A stretch of DNA of 64,000 bases from positions 73,613,174 through 73,677,173 of the forward strand of contig NC_080179.1 in the NCBI RefSeq assembly GCF_950295315.1. Direction: 5' to 3'. The DNA comes from Erinaceus europaeus. Its lineage: Eukaryota; Chordata; Mammalia; Eulipotyphla; Erinaceidae. A model generated the notes under the pieces. That model was not told the DNA's origin, ran no database searches, and was given only the letters and a program-made list of their open reading frames with translations. A program made the translations under genes and the position numbers. Of the stretch, positions 1-11,773 are shown in pieces. The number at the start of each line of letters is the position of its first letter. The stretch's first letter is position 1.

Positions 1-24
1 CAACATAACCCGTCGAAAACAACA
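1..24 (+). mobile_element. 3' terminus of an LTR (cut by window edge)
   Basis: The first 24 bases are the exact reverse complement of 49876-49899, the U5 end of the solo LTR at 49876-50318. An LTR of the same family in plus orientation therefore ends at base 24 and continues upstream of the window. Following bases are not a recognisable primer-binding site, so a solo LTR or a 3' LTR is likelier than a 5' LTR. Confidence 0.7.
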
Positions 25-164
25 CCCCAGGCACTGGGGTGATCCCATGTGGTACTGGATCAAAAACCCAGGGTCTCATGCAGGCTAAGTGTACTCTTTA
101 TTGTGTGAACTGTCTCCAAGTCCCATAGATTAATTTATCCTTCTTTTTTATCATGAAAATTTCA

Positions 165-360
165 GGGCCAGGAGGTGTGGTACACCTGGTTGTGTGTACA
201 CATTACAGTGTGCAAGAACCCTAGTTCAAGGCCCCAGTCACCACCTGCAGTGGGGGGGGGGGGAGGTTTCACAAGTGGTGAAGCAGTATTGCAGGTGTGA
301 CTCTACCTCCCCTTTCCCTCTCAATTTCTCTCTGTCTATATCCCCCCCACCCCCAAAAAA
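165..360 (+). mobile_element. SINE-B copy
   Basis: tRNA-like head with degenerate A and B boxes, then the repeated CACCTGCAG...GTGAAGCAG core and a CT-rich body ending in a C-run. Older and more diverged than the A-type SINEs. A second truncated B head follows at about 365-405. Confidence 0.75.
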
Positions 361-540
361 ATGCTATAGGGGCTGGGAGGTGGCACACTTGGGTGAGTGT
401 ACTTTTCTTTCTGTTGTATAAGAGGTGCATTTTGAATATTAAGGAAATAAAAAATAGAAGAAATGAGGAGTCTAATTTTCATTAAAATTTTAATTTCTAA
501 TTCCATACTGCAGAGAACTGTTAGTAATTTTGAGTATAAA

Positions 541-803
541 AGAGTCAGGCTATAATGCAGTGGGTTAAGCACAAGGACTGGTGTAAGGATCCCGGTTCGA
601 GCCCCTGGCTCCCCACCTGCAGGGGAGTCGCTTCACAGGTGGTGAAGCAGGTCTGCAGGTGTCTATCTTTCTCTCCTCCTCTCTGTCTTTCCCTCCTCTC
701 TCCATTTCTCTCTGTCCTAGCCAACAACGATGACAACAATAATAGCTACAATAAAACAAGGGCAACAAAAGGGAATAAATAAAATAAATATTAATAATAA
801 TAA
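541..803 (+). mobile_element. SINE-A short-tail copy with 13-bp TSD
   Basis: Head GAGTCAGGC, B box GGTTCGAGCCC, core CACCTGCAGGGGAGTCGCTTCACAG-like, CT-rich body and (TAA)n tail. The direct repeat TAATTTTGAGTAT at 525-537 and 804-816 bounds the insertion, as expected of L1-mobilised SINEs. The head lacks the usual GGTGGCGCAAAGC segment. Confidence 0.95.
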
Positions 804-816
804 TAATTTTGAGTAT

Positions 817-1440
817 TGTGGCAAAATTAGTGTTTCACTAACTGGAAGTTTTCAACTTGGTTTGGAATGGTTTGAAAGGGGATGTTCTAGAGGAGAAAAA
901 AAAGTCTGATCAAGTTGTAAAGTAATGGCTTGCTATGTATTTGTGTATAAAACTTATATAAATTTTCAACAAAGTATAACCCATAGTATTAAGTTAATTT
1001 TTGCCAAATGAACACAAAAATCATCATTTAGACCAAGATGTACTGGAGTACAAGTCCCAAAACTCTTTCTTATGCCTCTTCCCCATCCTTATATCATAAC
1101 CTGCCAGCTTTTCTACAGAGATACCTTAGTCTGACTTCTAATACAACAGATACTTCTTCCCCACACTTAATTTCATATAAATGCATTTTCTGTGTATAGT
1201 GCATGTTTTATTTATCATGAGCCAATCACTATTCTTTATCCTCTTGGCTTTCATACTGAACAGGACCTCTAGCACAAATGCTAACAAGAACTGATAATGA
1301 CAGACAGTCTTTTGTGCTTAATTTCAAGGGAGGGGAAGATGTTTTTTAATTGTTTGCCACTAACAATGTTGTTAATTGTATTTCCATCTGTGGTTGTTTC
1401 CTTTTGACTTAGTAACTTCCTTCAATATTTACATTCCTGT
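817..1440. other. No gene recognised
   Basis: AT-rich sequence with short stop-broken frames only. I recognise neither a repeat family nor coding potential here. Confidence 0.6.
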
Positions 1441-3724
1441 CAGTCTACTACTGGTAATTTCTCCCAGTCTTTATTTGCCTGTGTCTTGCTTTCAGTTTTG
1501 ACGGTTATTTTTGGTGAATACAGAACTGTAGTTTGTCAGTTATTTCACCCATCACATTCAAGTGTCATTCTGTCTTTCATCTTTTCATCTAGATGTTTAA
1601 TTTTTCTTTTCTTTTGACAGCTTTCTTTTTACTTTTGTTTTAACTGCAGGTTTGGTTTTCTTTCATGCTTACCCCGCTTAAAGTTCATAGTCAATCTTAA
1701 AACTGGGACATGATTTCTTGTACTATTTTAGAAAATGCTCAACTATTATTCTCTTCCATTGATGTCTTCATTCTAGTGAGCATCAGTAGAAGGGTTGTTT
1801 TGAAGTCTTCACCCTTTAGTTTTCATAGCTCTGTTGGATTTGAGCTACTCCCTAGTCCTCATCTCAATCCATTCATATGGAAGGAACAGATGTGTTCTTA
1901 GGTGTCACTATATCTGGTGCTGTGTGAGGGCTTAAGCTGGTGCCTGTGCATAAGAAGTCAGTCAGTGACAGGGATTCACAATACAAGTGCCTAGCAGTAC
2001 CTGTGTGCCTTGTTCATATGAGAAGGGAGATAGTTCACAACTCAGGAGGGGTTTGCTCATATTCTTAGCAGTGGCTTTAACTCCAAGGTCTGAACAGTAA
2101 CCAAAGATTCTGGCCTTCAATTTCCAGGTATGCAGTTAGAACAAAGATTTAAGATATTTTAATGCCATTACTCTAGACTTCTAGAGTGTTCTGATATATG
2201 TGATGTGTTTATGGTGATGTGATTGTTTATACCTTTCAGAACTTCTTGCAGGGCAGGCTTGGTGATAGTGGATTCCTTCAACCGTTGCTTGTCAGTGAAG
2301 GTTTTTATGCCTCCATCTAGTCTGAATGACAGTCTATCAGGATACAGAAGTCATTATTGAATATTTGGTAGCTACCTTCTGCTCAAATTCAGCTTTCTAA
2401 ACCTATTTCCAACACTGACACCATGTCCCCAGGTAATACCTTTGGCCCACCTGCATGTTAGGTTTTGCAGTCAGGCAAAAATTATTGAAATCATTGGAAT
2501 GTACCTAAAACAGATCTACTAGCTTTATCCAAAATGAAGACCCCAAATCTCATCTGTTATATTCTTACCTTTAGGTTTCTAATTATTAAACAATTTGTTC
2601 TACTTTATATCTAAATGCACTTTCAGCCACTAGTTGCAGATGCTACCATGATGCCAACCTGACTTCCCTGGGCAGAAGACCTCACCAGTGTACCCTGGAA
2701 TCCCATCTCTCTGGAGCCCTGCCCCACTAGGAAAAGATAGAAACAGGCTGGGAGTGTGGATCCACCTGTCAGTGCTCTTGTATTGTGGAAAAGCCAGATT
2801 TCCCACCTTCTGTACCCCATAATGATCCTGGATCCATTCTCTCAGACATATAAAGAAAAGGAAAGCTTCCAGTGAAGGGGGGCGGATATGGAACTCTGAA
2901 GGTACAAAATTGTGTGTAATTGTACCCCTCTTATCCTATGGTCTTGTTGATCACTGTTAAATCAATAAAAAAAAATTAAGAAAAATAAATAAACAAAAGT
3001 CTTGGTTGAAAGCCTTTCTCATTTAGAGCTCAATATATATCTTCCCTTTCTTTTCTAGCCTTTAGTGTTTGTGTGGAGAAATCTGATGCTTATCTTGTGG
3101 GTTTTCCTCTGTAGGTGACTCTGTTTTTCTCTTGCAGCCTGCTGGATCTTTTCTTTATCTTTATTCCTTTTCATTCTAAAGATGATGTGTCTTGGTGTCT
3201 TTAAGTCTGGGTTAATTCTATTTGGGCGTCTTGAACCTTTATGTCTTTTATGTTGTATAGACTAGAGAAGTTCTCAGCTATTGTGTTCTGTAGAACACTT
3301 TCTTCCCCTCCTCTCTTTCTTCCTCTGGTTAGTCAATAATGTGTATATTACTTATTTTGAATTCATCCCTTATGTTTCTGTTGTGGTTTTCAATATCTTT
3401 TAATCTCCTTTTGAGATCTCTTACTTTTTAGTTTTCTGTAATTCATCCTCAATCTTGCTAATTCTGTTTTATGCCTCACTTACTCTGTTTTCTCTCCCCT
3501 TTGCTGCTTTCTGTAGCTCAGCTATTTTGTTACCCTGTTCTGATACTGTACTAGCTTGTTCAGCTAGCTATGTTCTTAGCTCAGCTGTTTCAGCTTTCAG
3601 CTTTCTGACTACCTAAAGATGATTAGTATTTTCTTTGGAGTCATTTATTGTTTCCCCATTTCTGATGATCTTACTTTCAAACTCTTTCCTCACTCCTGTG
3701 ACTGATGCCTGAATTAGTGTTTGG
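1440..3724 (-). mobile_element. Old L1 fragment, ORF1 region antisense
   Basis: Reverse-strand sequence at about 2225-2345 and 2997-3720 resembles L1 ORF1 from its C-terminal domain back through the coiled coil; the part near 3540-3720 aligns by eye with the plus-strand ORF1 at 29740-29950. All frames are broken. The 1440-2220 part is assigned only by continuity and may be single-copy DNA. A younger L1 3'-UTR copy splits it at 2350-2996. Confidence 0.65.
2350..2996 (+). mobile_element. L1 3'-UTR copy, 5'-truncated
   Basis: Matches the recurrent block ending GTACCCCTCTTATCCTATGG...AATAAA with an A-rich tail, also seen at 21277, 25991, 30655, 34649, 37477 and 46943. Variable 5' ends with a common 3' end are typical of target-primed reverse transcription. 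It separates two parts of an antisense L1 ORF1. Confidence 0.8.
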
Positions 3725-3739
3725 ATGTTGTCTTCCTTC

Positions 3740-3918
3740 TTATCTTTTTATATTTATTTACTTTCCCTTTTGTTGTCCTTGTTTTTTATTGTTGTTGTAG
3801 TTATTGTTGTTGTTACTGATATCTTTGTTAGACAGAGAGAAATGGAGAGAGGAAGGGAGAAAGAGAAAGGGAGAGAAAGAGAGACACCTACAGACCTGCT
3901 TCACCGCCTGTGAAATGA
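3740..3918 (-). mobile_element. SINE-A copy, 5'-truncated
   Basis: Reverse complement of the A-type body: AACAA-rich tail, CT-rich tract and GTGAAGCAGGTCTGTAGGTGTC core. The tRNA-like head is missing after 3918. Confidence 0.85.
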
Positions 3919-4092
3919 CTAATACTTCTTCTTGGTTTAACCATTATATTTGGTGTGATATAATGTCCCTCGCTTAGTACTTTTCAATCCACTAATCTCA
4001 CTTGCCTGGATTGACTTGTGCCTAAATCAGATAGTAAGAGTTTATAGTTTTGGAAACTAACAGTTGTTTTAATGTTATCTCAAACCCTGAGG

Positions 4093-7000
4093 TTCTTCTT
4101 CTAGCGTTTGCGCTTCTTCCGTAGCCAGTCAACAGCGTCAGGTTGAGCCTGATGTAAAGTTTCGAGACCTCCTTTGAATCTGGAGAGGTGGCAGTCGTTG
4201 ACTATGTGGGTCATAGTCTGTCTGGAGCCGCAGGGGCAGTTCGGGTTGTCTCTGGCTCCCCAGCGATGGAACATAGCGGCGCACCGGCCATGGCCTGTTC
4301 GATACCGATTGAGGAGGGCCCAATCATAACGTGCTAGGTCAAAGCTGGGTTGACGCTTGCAGGGGTCTGTGATGAGGTGTTTGTTCTTTACCTCAGCTGA
4401 CAGCCAACTCTGTTTCCAAGAGTCTGGAACAGAGAAGTTCAGTGTAGGCGTAGGGGACCAGATTGGGTGACGAGACGTCAAGCGTTGGACAGGGTGGGCG
4501 AAGATATCCGCGTATATTGGCAGGTCCGGTCGAGCATAGACGTGGGAAATGAACTTAGATGATGCCGCATCCCGACGAATATCTGGCGGGGCGATGTTGC
4601 TAAGAACTGGCAGCCATGGAACCGGGGTGGAACGGATGGTTCAGAAATGATCCTCATGGAGGAATATAATTTGGAATCGACCAAGTGGACATGGGGGCTA
4701 CGGAACCATCCTGGGGCACAGTATTCTGCAGTGGAATAGCATAATGCCAGAGATGATGATCGTAGTGTGGAAGCGCTCTCGCCCCATGAGGAGCTGGCCA
4801 GTCTTGCAATGATGTGATTCCTCGCGCCCACCTTTGCTGCAGTTTTTATGAGATGTTTGTGAAATGACAGGGTGCGATCGAGAGTAACGCCAAGATAGAC
4901 TGGCTGGGCTTCATGCCGGATTCTCGTATCGCCAAGCTGCACATTAAGCTCACGCGAGGCCGAGGCATGGTGTAGATGGAAAACAGATGATACCGTTTTT
5001 GCAGTGCTAGGGATTAGTCACCATTTTTTACAGTAATCAGATATCAGAGACATGTCTTTCGTGAGTGTTTCCTCGAGGATGTCGAACTTGGATGCCTGAG
5101 TTGCACAGCAGATGTCATTGGCGTAGATGAAATTCCTTGAAGAAGTTTCTAGGAGGTCATTGATGTAAATATTAAATAGCGTAGGAGCCAGAACAGAGCC
5201 CTGGGGGGGGCCACTTGAGACAAGTCTCCATCTGCTAGACTTGTCACCCAGATGCACCCGGAATCTTCTGTTTTGGAGAAGAAACGATATAGTGTTGGCC
5301 ACCCATGGAGGCAGACATCTTGAGATCTTGACTAGGAGACTATGGTGCCAGACCATGTCATAGGCTGCTGTGAGATCCACAAAGACAGCACCCGTCTTTA
5401 AATTCTTCTGGAATCCATTTTCAATGTAAGTTGAGAGGGCCAAGGCTTGTTCGCAGGTAGATCTTCCTGGGTGGAAACCAGCTTGGGCGGGTGATAGGAA
5501 TTTCTCTGTAAGATGAGAAATATGTGACAGAAGCAGCCTCTCATGGAGAGGAGAGAAATTGGACTATAGCTGGCGGCCAGTGTTGGGTTTTTCTTTGGTT
5601 TCAAAACCGCTATAATCAAACTTTGGGCATAGACTCAGATTCCAAGATGTGGGACAGGAATGAAGCGAGCCACTTCTTTGCCACGGGACCCAGGTTAAGA
5701 ATGAGTTCTGGGGTGATGTTATCATAGCCAGCAGCTGTTCCAGTTCAGACAGTGTAAAGGGAGAGTTTTGGAGATGGACAAGATAACCGGAAGTGGGATG
5801 ACCACTCATAGGAAATTTCTCTTTTCCAGACTGGGTCGATCTTAGCACGTCCAACTTGAGTTAGGTGACTGGCCACTGAGTTTGGAGATACGGGAGGATG
5901 GGAAACGGGAGGGGGTTGGCTACTGGCACCCAGTCTGTGAAGAAGCTTCCAAGCCTTCCTACTTGAGTGGGTGAAGTTCAGACTTTCCATGAGTTGTTGC
6001 CAGCGGGCTTGGCGTGCTGCATCCAGGGAGGCAATGAGATGGTCAGCCACATCTGGGTCGCCCGACTCATTGTACTGCTTTAGTAGTTGCTCGCATTCAG
6101 CATCAAGACAAGGCGTATAGTTAGCACGTCTCCCACGAGGAATGGCTTGGGAAGCTGCTTTGAAGATGGCTTGGCGGAAGCGCCTGTAGGAATCTTCAGA
6201 GGGGATAGAGTTAATTGGAATTGCAGGAATAGATTTGTTGGTAAGATCACTGAACAGACGCCAGTTTGCTTTCCGAAAGTTCCATCTTAGTTTCTCCGAG
6301 CACAGAATCAGTGGGAGCTGGAGACCAATGTGGATGATAGCTGGGCGGTGATGACTGTGTGGGAAGATCTTGAGAACTTGTCTCGTAGCGGGAAAGGCTT
6401 GGCCGTTGACTGTGCTAATCCAGCACAGGTCTGGTGACGAGTCTTTATTCCATCTAACACTGTGAAAAGAGCCTGGTTGTTTGGGATCGTATAATAGGGA
6501 GGGGTCATTTGCTGAAGCCCAGTCGGCTAAGATAGAGCCGTCAGCACGAGTGGAGGAATATCCCCAGTCTTGGTGATGACTATTAAAGTCTCCAACGTAA
6601 ACGGCTGGGTGATTCGGGCTAGGCAGGACCTCATTATCCCATGAGGCACTGGGAGGCTTATATACGTTGACGAGCTGAATAGTTCCAATAGTAATGGAGT
6701 CGTAGAAGGTTGAAGAGGCCGTATGGTAAACGTCCGCAAGACACAATTTGGCGTAGATGGCTCGGCCGTGTTTAGGATGGAGATTATAGCATATTAAATC
6801 GAATCCACTGATGGTGAATCAAGCAGCTTCATCGACTGCTATATGTGTTTCTTGTAGGCAGATAACATCTGCCTGATGCTGTATCCCAATTGACCAATAA
6901 GAACGTGTTTGGCAAAGGACAGCCCCTCAACATTAAGTTGGAGGACTCGAAGAGCAGGACCAACAGCTTGAAAGCTGTCAGGAGCTGCTTGTTGCTGGCT

Positions 7001-7109
7001 TTGAAAGTGACTGGGATCCATGTGGATTCAGTCGGCTAGGAAGGATCGTCAGTTTCCCCAATTAATGGGTACTCACGAGATGCACCACGGGAAGGTCAAT
7101 CCAATGCAT
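4093..7109 (-). mobile_element. Vingi-type non-LTR retrotransposon, full length but decayed
   Basis: About 3.0 kb element on the minus strand encoding one long broken ORF (APE endonuclease, reverse transcriptase, C-terminal zinc knuckle) with no RNase H recognised. The 3' end is a short GAA run instead of poly(A). Its 5' end agrees with that of the 185 bp derivative at 11774-11958, so it looks full length. Imperfect direct repeats (AAACCCTGA at 4082-4090 and 7113-7121) are a likely old TSD. Vingi is an ingi-related clade reported among mammals only in hedgehogs, with many internally deleted families; assignment here is from architecture and that knowledge. CR1-, Jockey- or RTE-like affiliation is the alternative if a search disagrees. 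Confidence 0.85.
4101..7021 (-). pseudogene. Vingi ORF: endonuclease-reverse transcriptase pseudogene
   Basis: Reading from a start at 7021: an N-terminal LNVEGLS endonuclease motif near 6935; a frameshift near 6880; DVICLQET near 6860-6890; a stop at 6819-6821; GDFNSHH at 6573-6593; SPDLCW at 6422-6437; and SHHRP at 6342-6356, where the family normally has SDHRP, so the catalytic Asp is replaced. Reverse transcriptase follows: VFVDLTAAYD (motif A) at 5357-5386, PPQGSVLAPTLF (motif B) near 5180-5212, and YAND at 5114-5125 in place of YADD. A TGA at 5018-5020 is consistent with CpG decay of an Arg codon, and a frameshift lies near 4480. The C-terminal C-x-C-x7-H-x4-C knuckle is at 4191-4238. 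Further frameshifts lie near 5750-5850, 5600 and 5440. It cannot encode an active enzyme; endonuclease and polymerase centres are both altered. Confidence 0.85.
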
Positions 7110-8154
7110 CCAAAACCCTGAAGTGAAGCACAATGACTGTTAAGCCCTCTTATCTTCTTTATCTTCCCTCCAGGCTATGGGGGCCTGAGGCCTTTTAACT
7201 ATAAGTAGCTTGTTTATCTTAATCACTCACTCTTGACCAAGAAATGAAACAGGGAGGGGTATAGATAGCACAGTAGTTAGGCAAATCAACTCCCATGCCT
7301 CAAGGGTCTGAAGTCCTGGGCCTAACCCCCAGCTGGAGCCAAGCTGAGTCGTACTCTGTGGCCCTGTGTTTCTGAATAAATCCTTATTTCTGAGGGAATT
7401 ATTCATGCTTTTTCCTAATTTATCACAAGAATGATGTGAAAAGGCTCCTACTATATAGCCACAGCTCCTGACCACTTGGAGTGTAGAGTTTCTCCTGAGC
7501 CACCTGGCCAGCTCCCTGACACCCTCCCGCCATGTCAGTATAGGGCTTCCTTGCTGCTGTTACAGCCCCTAAGGGGAAACAGCAGTGGATATGCACAGTT
7601 TTAAATTGGGGAGGCCTAAATTCTCATCCCTTCAGCAGTCTTTTTTATTGATAAAACTCAGACTGGAGGTGGTGTTTCAACTGACAGATGACCAGAATGG
7701 TACCATCTGCTCCCAAGTAGGTATGAACTTTTGGCCCCAGGAATCTCATCTCTCCTTAAGTCCCTCTGTCCATGAGCCACATGTGTTTTCACTCAGCTGT
7801 GGCTTGGTGGGTTCCTGGAGTGATCCTAGTCTTATCTTGTTGTGTTCTCAGGTGATCCTCTTTGCTATTCCTAGTTGAGCCAGAGGAGCAAAACACAGCT
7901 GCTGTGTTTTGTTTTTCTCTCGTCCAACATGCTTATGTTGGCAATTCCTCCAACTCTTGCAATCCATGCACCCAAAAAATGGATGGTGGTCCCCACATCC
8001 AACCAAGGGAGACAGAGAAAGTCAAGTATTGAGGTTTTACAGGGTAAGTGTGTTAGGAGAAGAGTAGCCCTCCCAGGACCAAAGAAATAGGAAGGACGGT
8101 GAAGAGGTTCTCCTGCAAAGAAATAGGGAGAAGGTAATGAAATATCTGATTCAG
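7110..8154. other. Mostly single-copy DNA; possible old SINE-D at 7255-7345
   Basis: A GATAGCACAGTAGTTA...CATGCCT motif near 7262-7300 resembles the head of SINE-D. Otherwise only short frames without codon-level support for a gene. I recognise no exon. Confidence 0.5.
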
Positions 8155-8320
8155 AGCACATGTTACCATGCAAAAGGACCAGGGGTTCAAGCCTGCAGAG
8201 GGAAAGCTTCACTAGCGGTAAAACAGGGCTAGATGTGTTTCTTTTTCTCTCCCTACCCCCCCTCCCCTCTCAAATTCTTTCTGTCTCTATCTAATAAATA
8301 AATAAAATGTTTAAAAGAAA
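8155..8320 (+). mobile_element. SINE-B copy, diverged
   Basis: GCACATGTTACCATGC head remnant, GGTTCAAGCC B box, AAAGCTTCAC...GTAAAACAG core, CT-rich body and AATAAATAAATAAA tail. Confidence 0.75.
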
Positions 8321-9208
8321 AAGATCCTTCAGTGAGGTGGCATAGTAGGAAAGGACTGGTATCCTTATAAAGAGTTCCATTATCTCTTTGGTCTAAGTGA
8401 AGGCTTCACAGGGTGCACCCATCTTCCTGACATGCTCCATCTGATGGCTGCATGCACATCTTGTCCACTGCAAAACTGGCTGTATGGTAACTAGTGCAGC
8501 TTCATAAGTGTTATCTGTTTGACTCATTGGAACATCTCAAGCATTGTGTCTTTTGAGGCCATGGGAACAAAAGGGTTTTTGTTCTTCTTCCTAAAGCCCC
8601 TCTCCTTGCTTGCCATGACTGTCCCTTTCATATAATTTACACTCTGGATAAGTAATAGCCCAGCCCAAACCAGAGTCATGATGGCTAGAAAATCATAGGC
8701 CACTCACTAAGCCATGGGATCTCTGGCATCATCTTTCATGAAAAAGGCTTTGATTCACCTCTGATATGTTTAGCCCCAAACACTAACACCTTCTTTTTGC
8801 TCAAATGAGACCTAAAGTCTTAAGAATCGTCTTCACTGAACCAGTATTATAATTTCCCCTGTAAAAATGGGTCCATGCTACAACACAGGACTTCTTCAGT
8901 GCTTTCCAGAGGAAAGATTGATGAAAAAGAAGGAGGAGGAGAAGAAGAAGAAGAAACATTTTTTTAATGAGGCCCAAGTCTAAGTTAGAATCAAAGACAG
9001 TGGATTTTTGAATCAGATCCCAGGCACAGTCAGCATGTCTAGGCAATGTCCTGATGCATCTACCACTGAGAAGAAAATGAAATTCAAGACCACCGAGGAC
9101 TGAAATCAGTCAGTCACCTCTTGACAACTTGCCACCAGTCACAGCTGCAGTAACTAAAAATCCCATTTGCATTCAGCTGACCTAAAGGGAGATTAACCCC
9201 ACCCCACC
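8321..9208. other. No gene recognised
   Basis: Single-copy-looking sequence with one purine-rich simple tract (GGA/GAA repeats, 8930-8955). A minus-strand frame at 8801-9046 owes much of its length to that tract and has no recognisable domain. An old processed pseudogene cannot be excluded by eye. Confidence 0.5.
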
Positions 9209-9335
9209 CTAGGACTGGGGAGACAGCAGCATCCCATTTATACAAAAAGACCTTCATGCCTGAGGCACCAAACATCCTACATTCAATACACAGTACTACC
9301 CTAAACCAGAGCTGGACAGTGCTATGGTTAAAACT
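9209..9335 (+). mobile_element. SINE-D copy, diverged
   Basis: GGGGAGACAGCA head, ATGCCTGAGGCACCAAACATCCTACATTC-like B-box region and a CCAGAGCTGGACAGTGCTATGGT tail shared with copies at 50837-50985 (+) and 33003-33118 (-). Confidence 0.65.
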
Positions 9336-9881
9336 AATAATAATTATAAGAAATAGCTTGTGTGATTCCTAGGTCTGTGTTATCTAAACTATAGTTTAGC
9401 CCAGAATAAGCATCAGCTATAGCATGTTTGCTGTAACATGTAATTTGTAGCACTAAAACCATAACACAGCTGCTAAAACTCTACCAAACTTCAGTTTCTT
9501 GGTCAACTGTGCAAATGTACACAGTGTGGCCACGTGCAAGCTCTTTATAAATTAGGTTAACTACAGATTGTTCCAAATTATGACCATTTTATGTGAATCA
9601 AGACGGACACTAGAGTGACTTCAAATTTAGTCCAAGGGCTGTGGTTTGATTCCCATGTGAACCCAAAATGATCACTGCCTAAACGCCTCAGGGAATAAGT
9701 AGACATTTTGTTATGCCAACTCTCTAAAATCCTGAAATAGATCAGAAAGACCATCTGGGAACCCTTGGCAATTAATTCAGCTGAAATACCACAGGCATGT
9801 GCAAACAAAAGTAAAATGTAACACCCTTAAATGGTGTGTCCGATGTAAACATGCAGAAGCAGCAGATCAAGGATTGAGATT

Positions 9882-9935
<54 letters not shown>

Positions 9936-10464
9936 GAGATTCATTAAGAGTTTAATTCTAGAAACAACTTGAACATGAAACTTTGTGTTAATATAGAAGA
10001 TAAACAAGGTTTAAATACCTGATACCAGGAAACTATTCTAAAGCCCAATATCTCTTCTTTAAATAAGGAAACTAAATAAAGCCCAAGGGGAAAAGAGAAA
10101 CTACACCATACAAAAATTAAATAACCTTAGCAAGGCTGCTTTCTAAAATCATCAAAATAGAGATGGCTCAACACTCTAATTTTATATATCTTTACACAGC
10201 TCCGGGACACTCTATACTAGTTTCCCATGTTCCCTGTTTTTCTCATTTGCCCTGCAACTTTGCTACACACAGCCATTTCTTTTCTTCTTTGGCTATTAAC
10301 ATCAGTCCCTGTTCTCTAATTCCTCATTCGTGTAAGCCTTTCTCTAATAAAGATAAAGTTATGTATATTTTCATAATCAGTTCAAGAACTCATGTAGGGC
10401 ATAGAGAACATGTTTCCCTTTTAGACTGAATCTTTGGGATTTGAGTGTTTAAAAAATGTCTTCG
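9336..10464. other. No gene recognised; (TA)n at 9885-9931
   Basis: AT-rich sequence with a 47-bp TA dinucleotide repeat at 9885-9931. No frame shows coding character. Confidence 0.6.
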
Positions 10465-10695
10465 AGGAAGTCAGGTGGTCGCTCACCATGTTAAGTAGAA
10501 ACATTATAATGTGTAGGGATCTGGGTTCAGGCTGCTGGTCCCCATGTTGGTTGGTGGAGGTGGGGGCAGGAAAGGGAAGCTTCACAAGTGGTAAAGTAGT
10601 GCTGCTGGTGTTTTCTCTCTCTCTCTTTCTCTTTCCCTATCTTCCCCTTCCCTTTTGATTTCTCTCTGTCTCTATCCAATAAATAAATAGATTTC
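10465..10695 (+). mobile_element. SINE-B copy
   Basis: Diverged head, AAGCTTCACAAGTGGTAAAG core, CT-rich body, CTCTATCCAATAAATAAATAG end and a short A-rich tail. Confidence 0.8.
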
Positions 10696-11397
10696 AGAAA
10701 AGAAAAAAAAACCTTTGGATGAATTTATGTATTCATATATAAAGCTACTTGGTACAGAATGATTTTAGACAGCCAGTTGTGATTTATGTCATTTGTGTTT
10801 TCATGATTGGGTCTGCCTAACTTCTCGAGCATTGAGAAAATCTTGCCAATTCTTTTTATAAATTGGTCCCAATGAAACCTATAGATCATTTAAATTCAAC
10901 TATATATGAATTTGAAAGCTTTATTGGTTCTAAATTTCTTTCTTGTCACTACTGCCCCAAGAGAAATGCAGTGAAAATTTTAAGACTCCTGAGAGAATGT
11001 GACTCTCTAAAATGATAAAAAGTTGTCCTGTTGGTATCTTGTTATTTGAGGTTGGCAAGCTATATATTCCCCAAAGATTTTAATGCATGATGTTTTCTTA
11101 ACACCTTAATATTATCCTATCTGTGGATGTAACTGTGTAAATAATATTTGCAGCACATGATAGAAATCTGCTGAAAGTTCTGGACAAACTCAATTAGGGT
11201 GTATAATTCACATCTACCAAGCCTATGTAATGTACAAATAGGAGTATATAAAGGTGAAAGAATTAAAACGTATAACAGCAGGGGGAAACTATTCAAAACA
11301 AGTAGAAGTCACTAGCTAGCTAAATGAATAAGGTTATAGAGATCAACTGAGTTGGGTTTGAAGACAAGATAGTAGAGGGTACCAGATGCTTGTCTAT
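10696..11397. other. No gene recognised
   Basis: AT-rich, stop-dense on both strands, no repeat family recognised. Confidence 0.6.
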
Positions 11398-11412
11398 AAA
11401 AATCTAGAAGCT

Positions 11413-11718
11413 GGGGGCCAGATGGTAATGCAGCAGGTTAGCAAGGACCAGTGTTAAGGATCCTGGTTCGAGCCCCAGCTCCCCACCTGCAGGGAGGTAG
11501 CTTCACAAGTGGTAAAGCAGATCTGCAGGTGTCTGTCTTTCTCTCCCCTTCTCTGTTTTCCCCTCCTTTCTCCATTACTCTCTGTCCTATCCAACAACAA
11601 TAACAGCAATAACAATAAACAACAAGGGCAACAAAAAAGGAAAAAAATAGCTTTCAGGAGCAGTGGATTCTTAGTGCAGGCACCACACTCCAGCAATAGC
11701 CCTGGAAGCAAAAAAGAA
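11413..11718 (+). mobile_element. SINE-A long-tail copy with 15-bp TSD
   Basis: tRNA-like head (lacking the GTGGCGCAAAGCG segment), core, CT-rich body, CAA-rich linker and the long tail (CAGGAGCAGTGGATTC...CAGCAATAGCCCTGG). Direct repeats AAAAATCTAGAAGCT at 11398-11412 and 11719-11733. Confidence 0.93.
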
Positions 11719-11773
11719 AAAAATCTAGAAGCTAATCTTTGTAAATTTTAAGCACAGTAGTAGCATGAACAAT

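Noticed and set aside
2623..2820. Recurrent L1 3'-UTR frames (QGSREMGFQGTLV-like) that look conserved between loci
   Set aside because: They are antisense shadows of the L1 3' UTR; copies differ by stops and frameshifts.
4101..7021. Runs of open frame that could be taken as a host gene cluster on the minus strand
   Set aside because: All fragments are consecutive parts of one retrotransposon endonuclease-RT protein, with frameshifts between them and element termini outside.
8801..9046. Possible processed pseudogene with an acidic/poly-Glu end
   Set aside because: The length comes from a GAA/GGA simple repeat; no family recognised, no poly(A) tail or TSD found.
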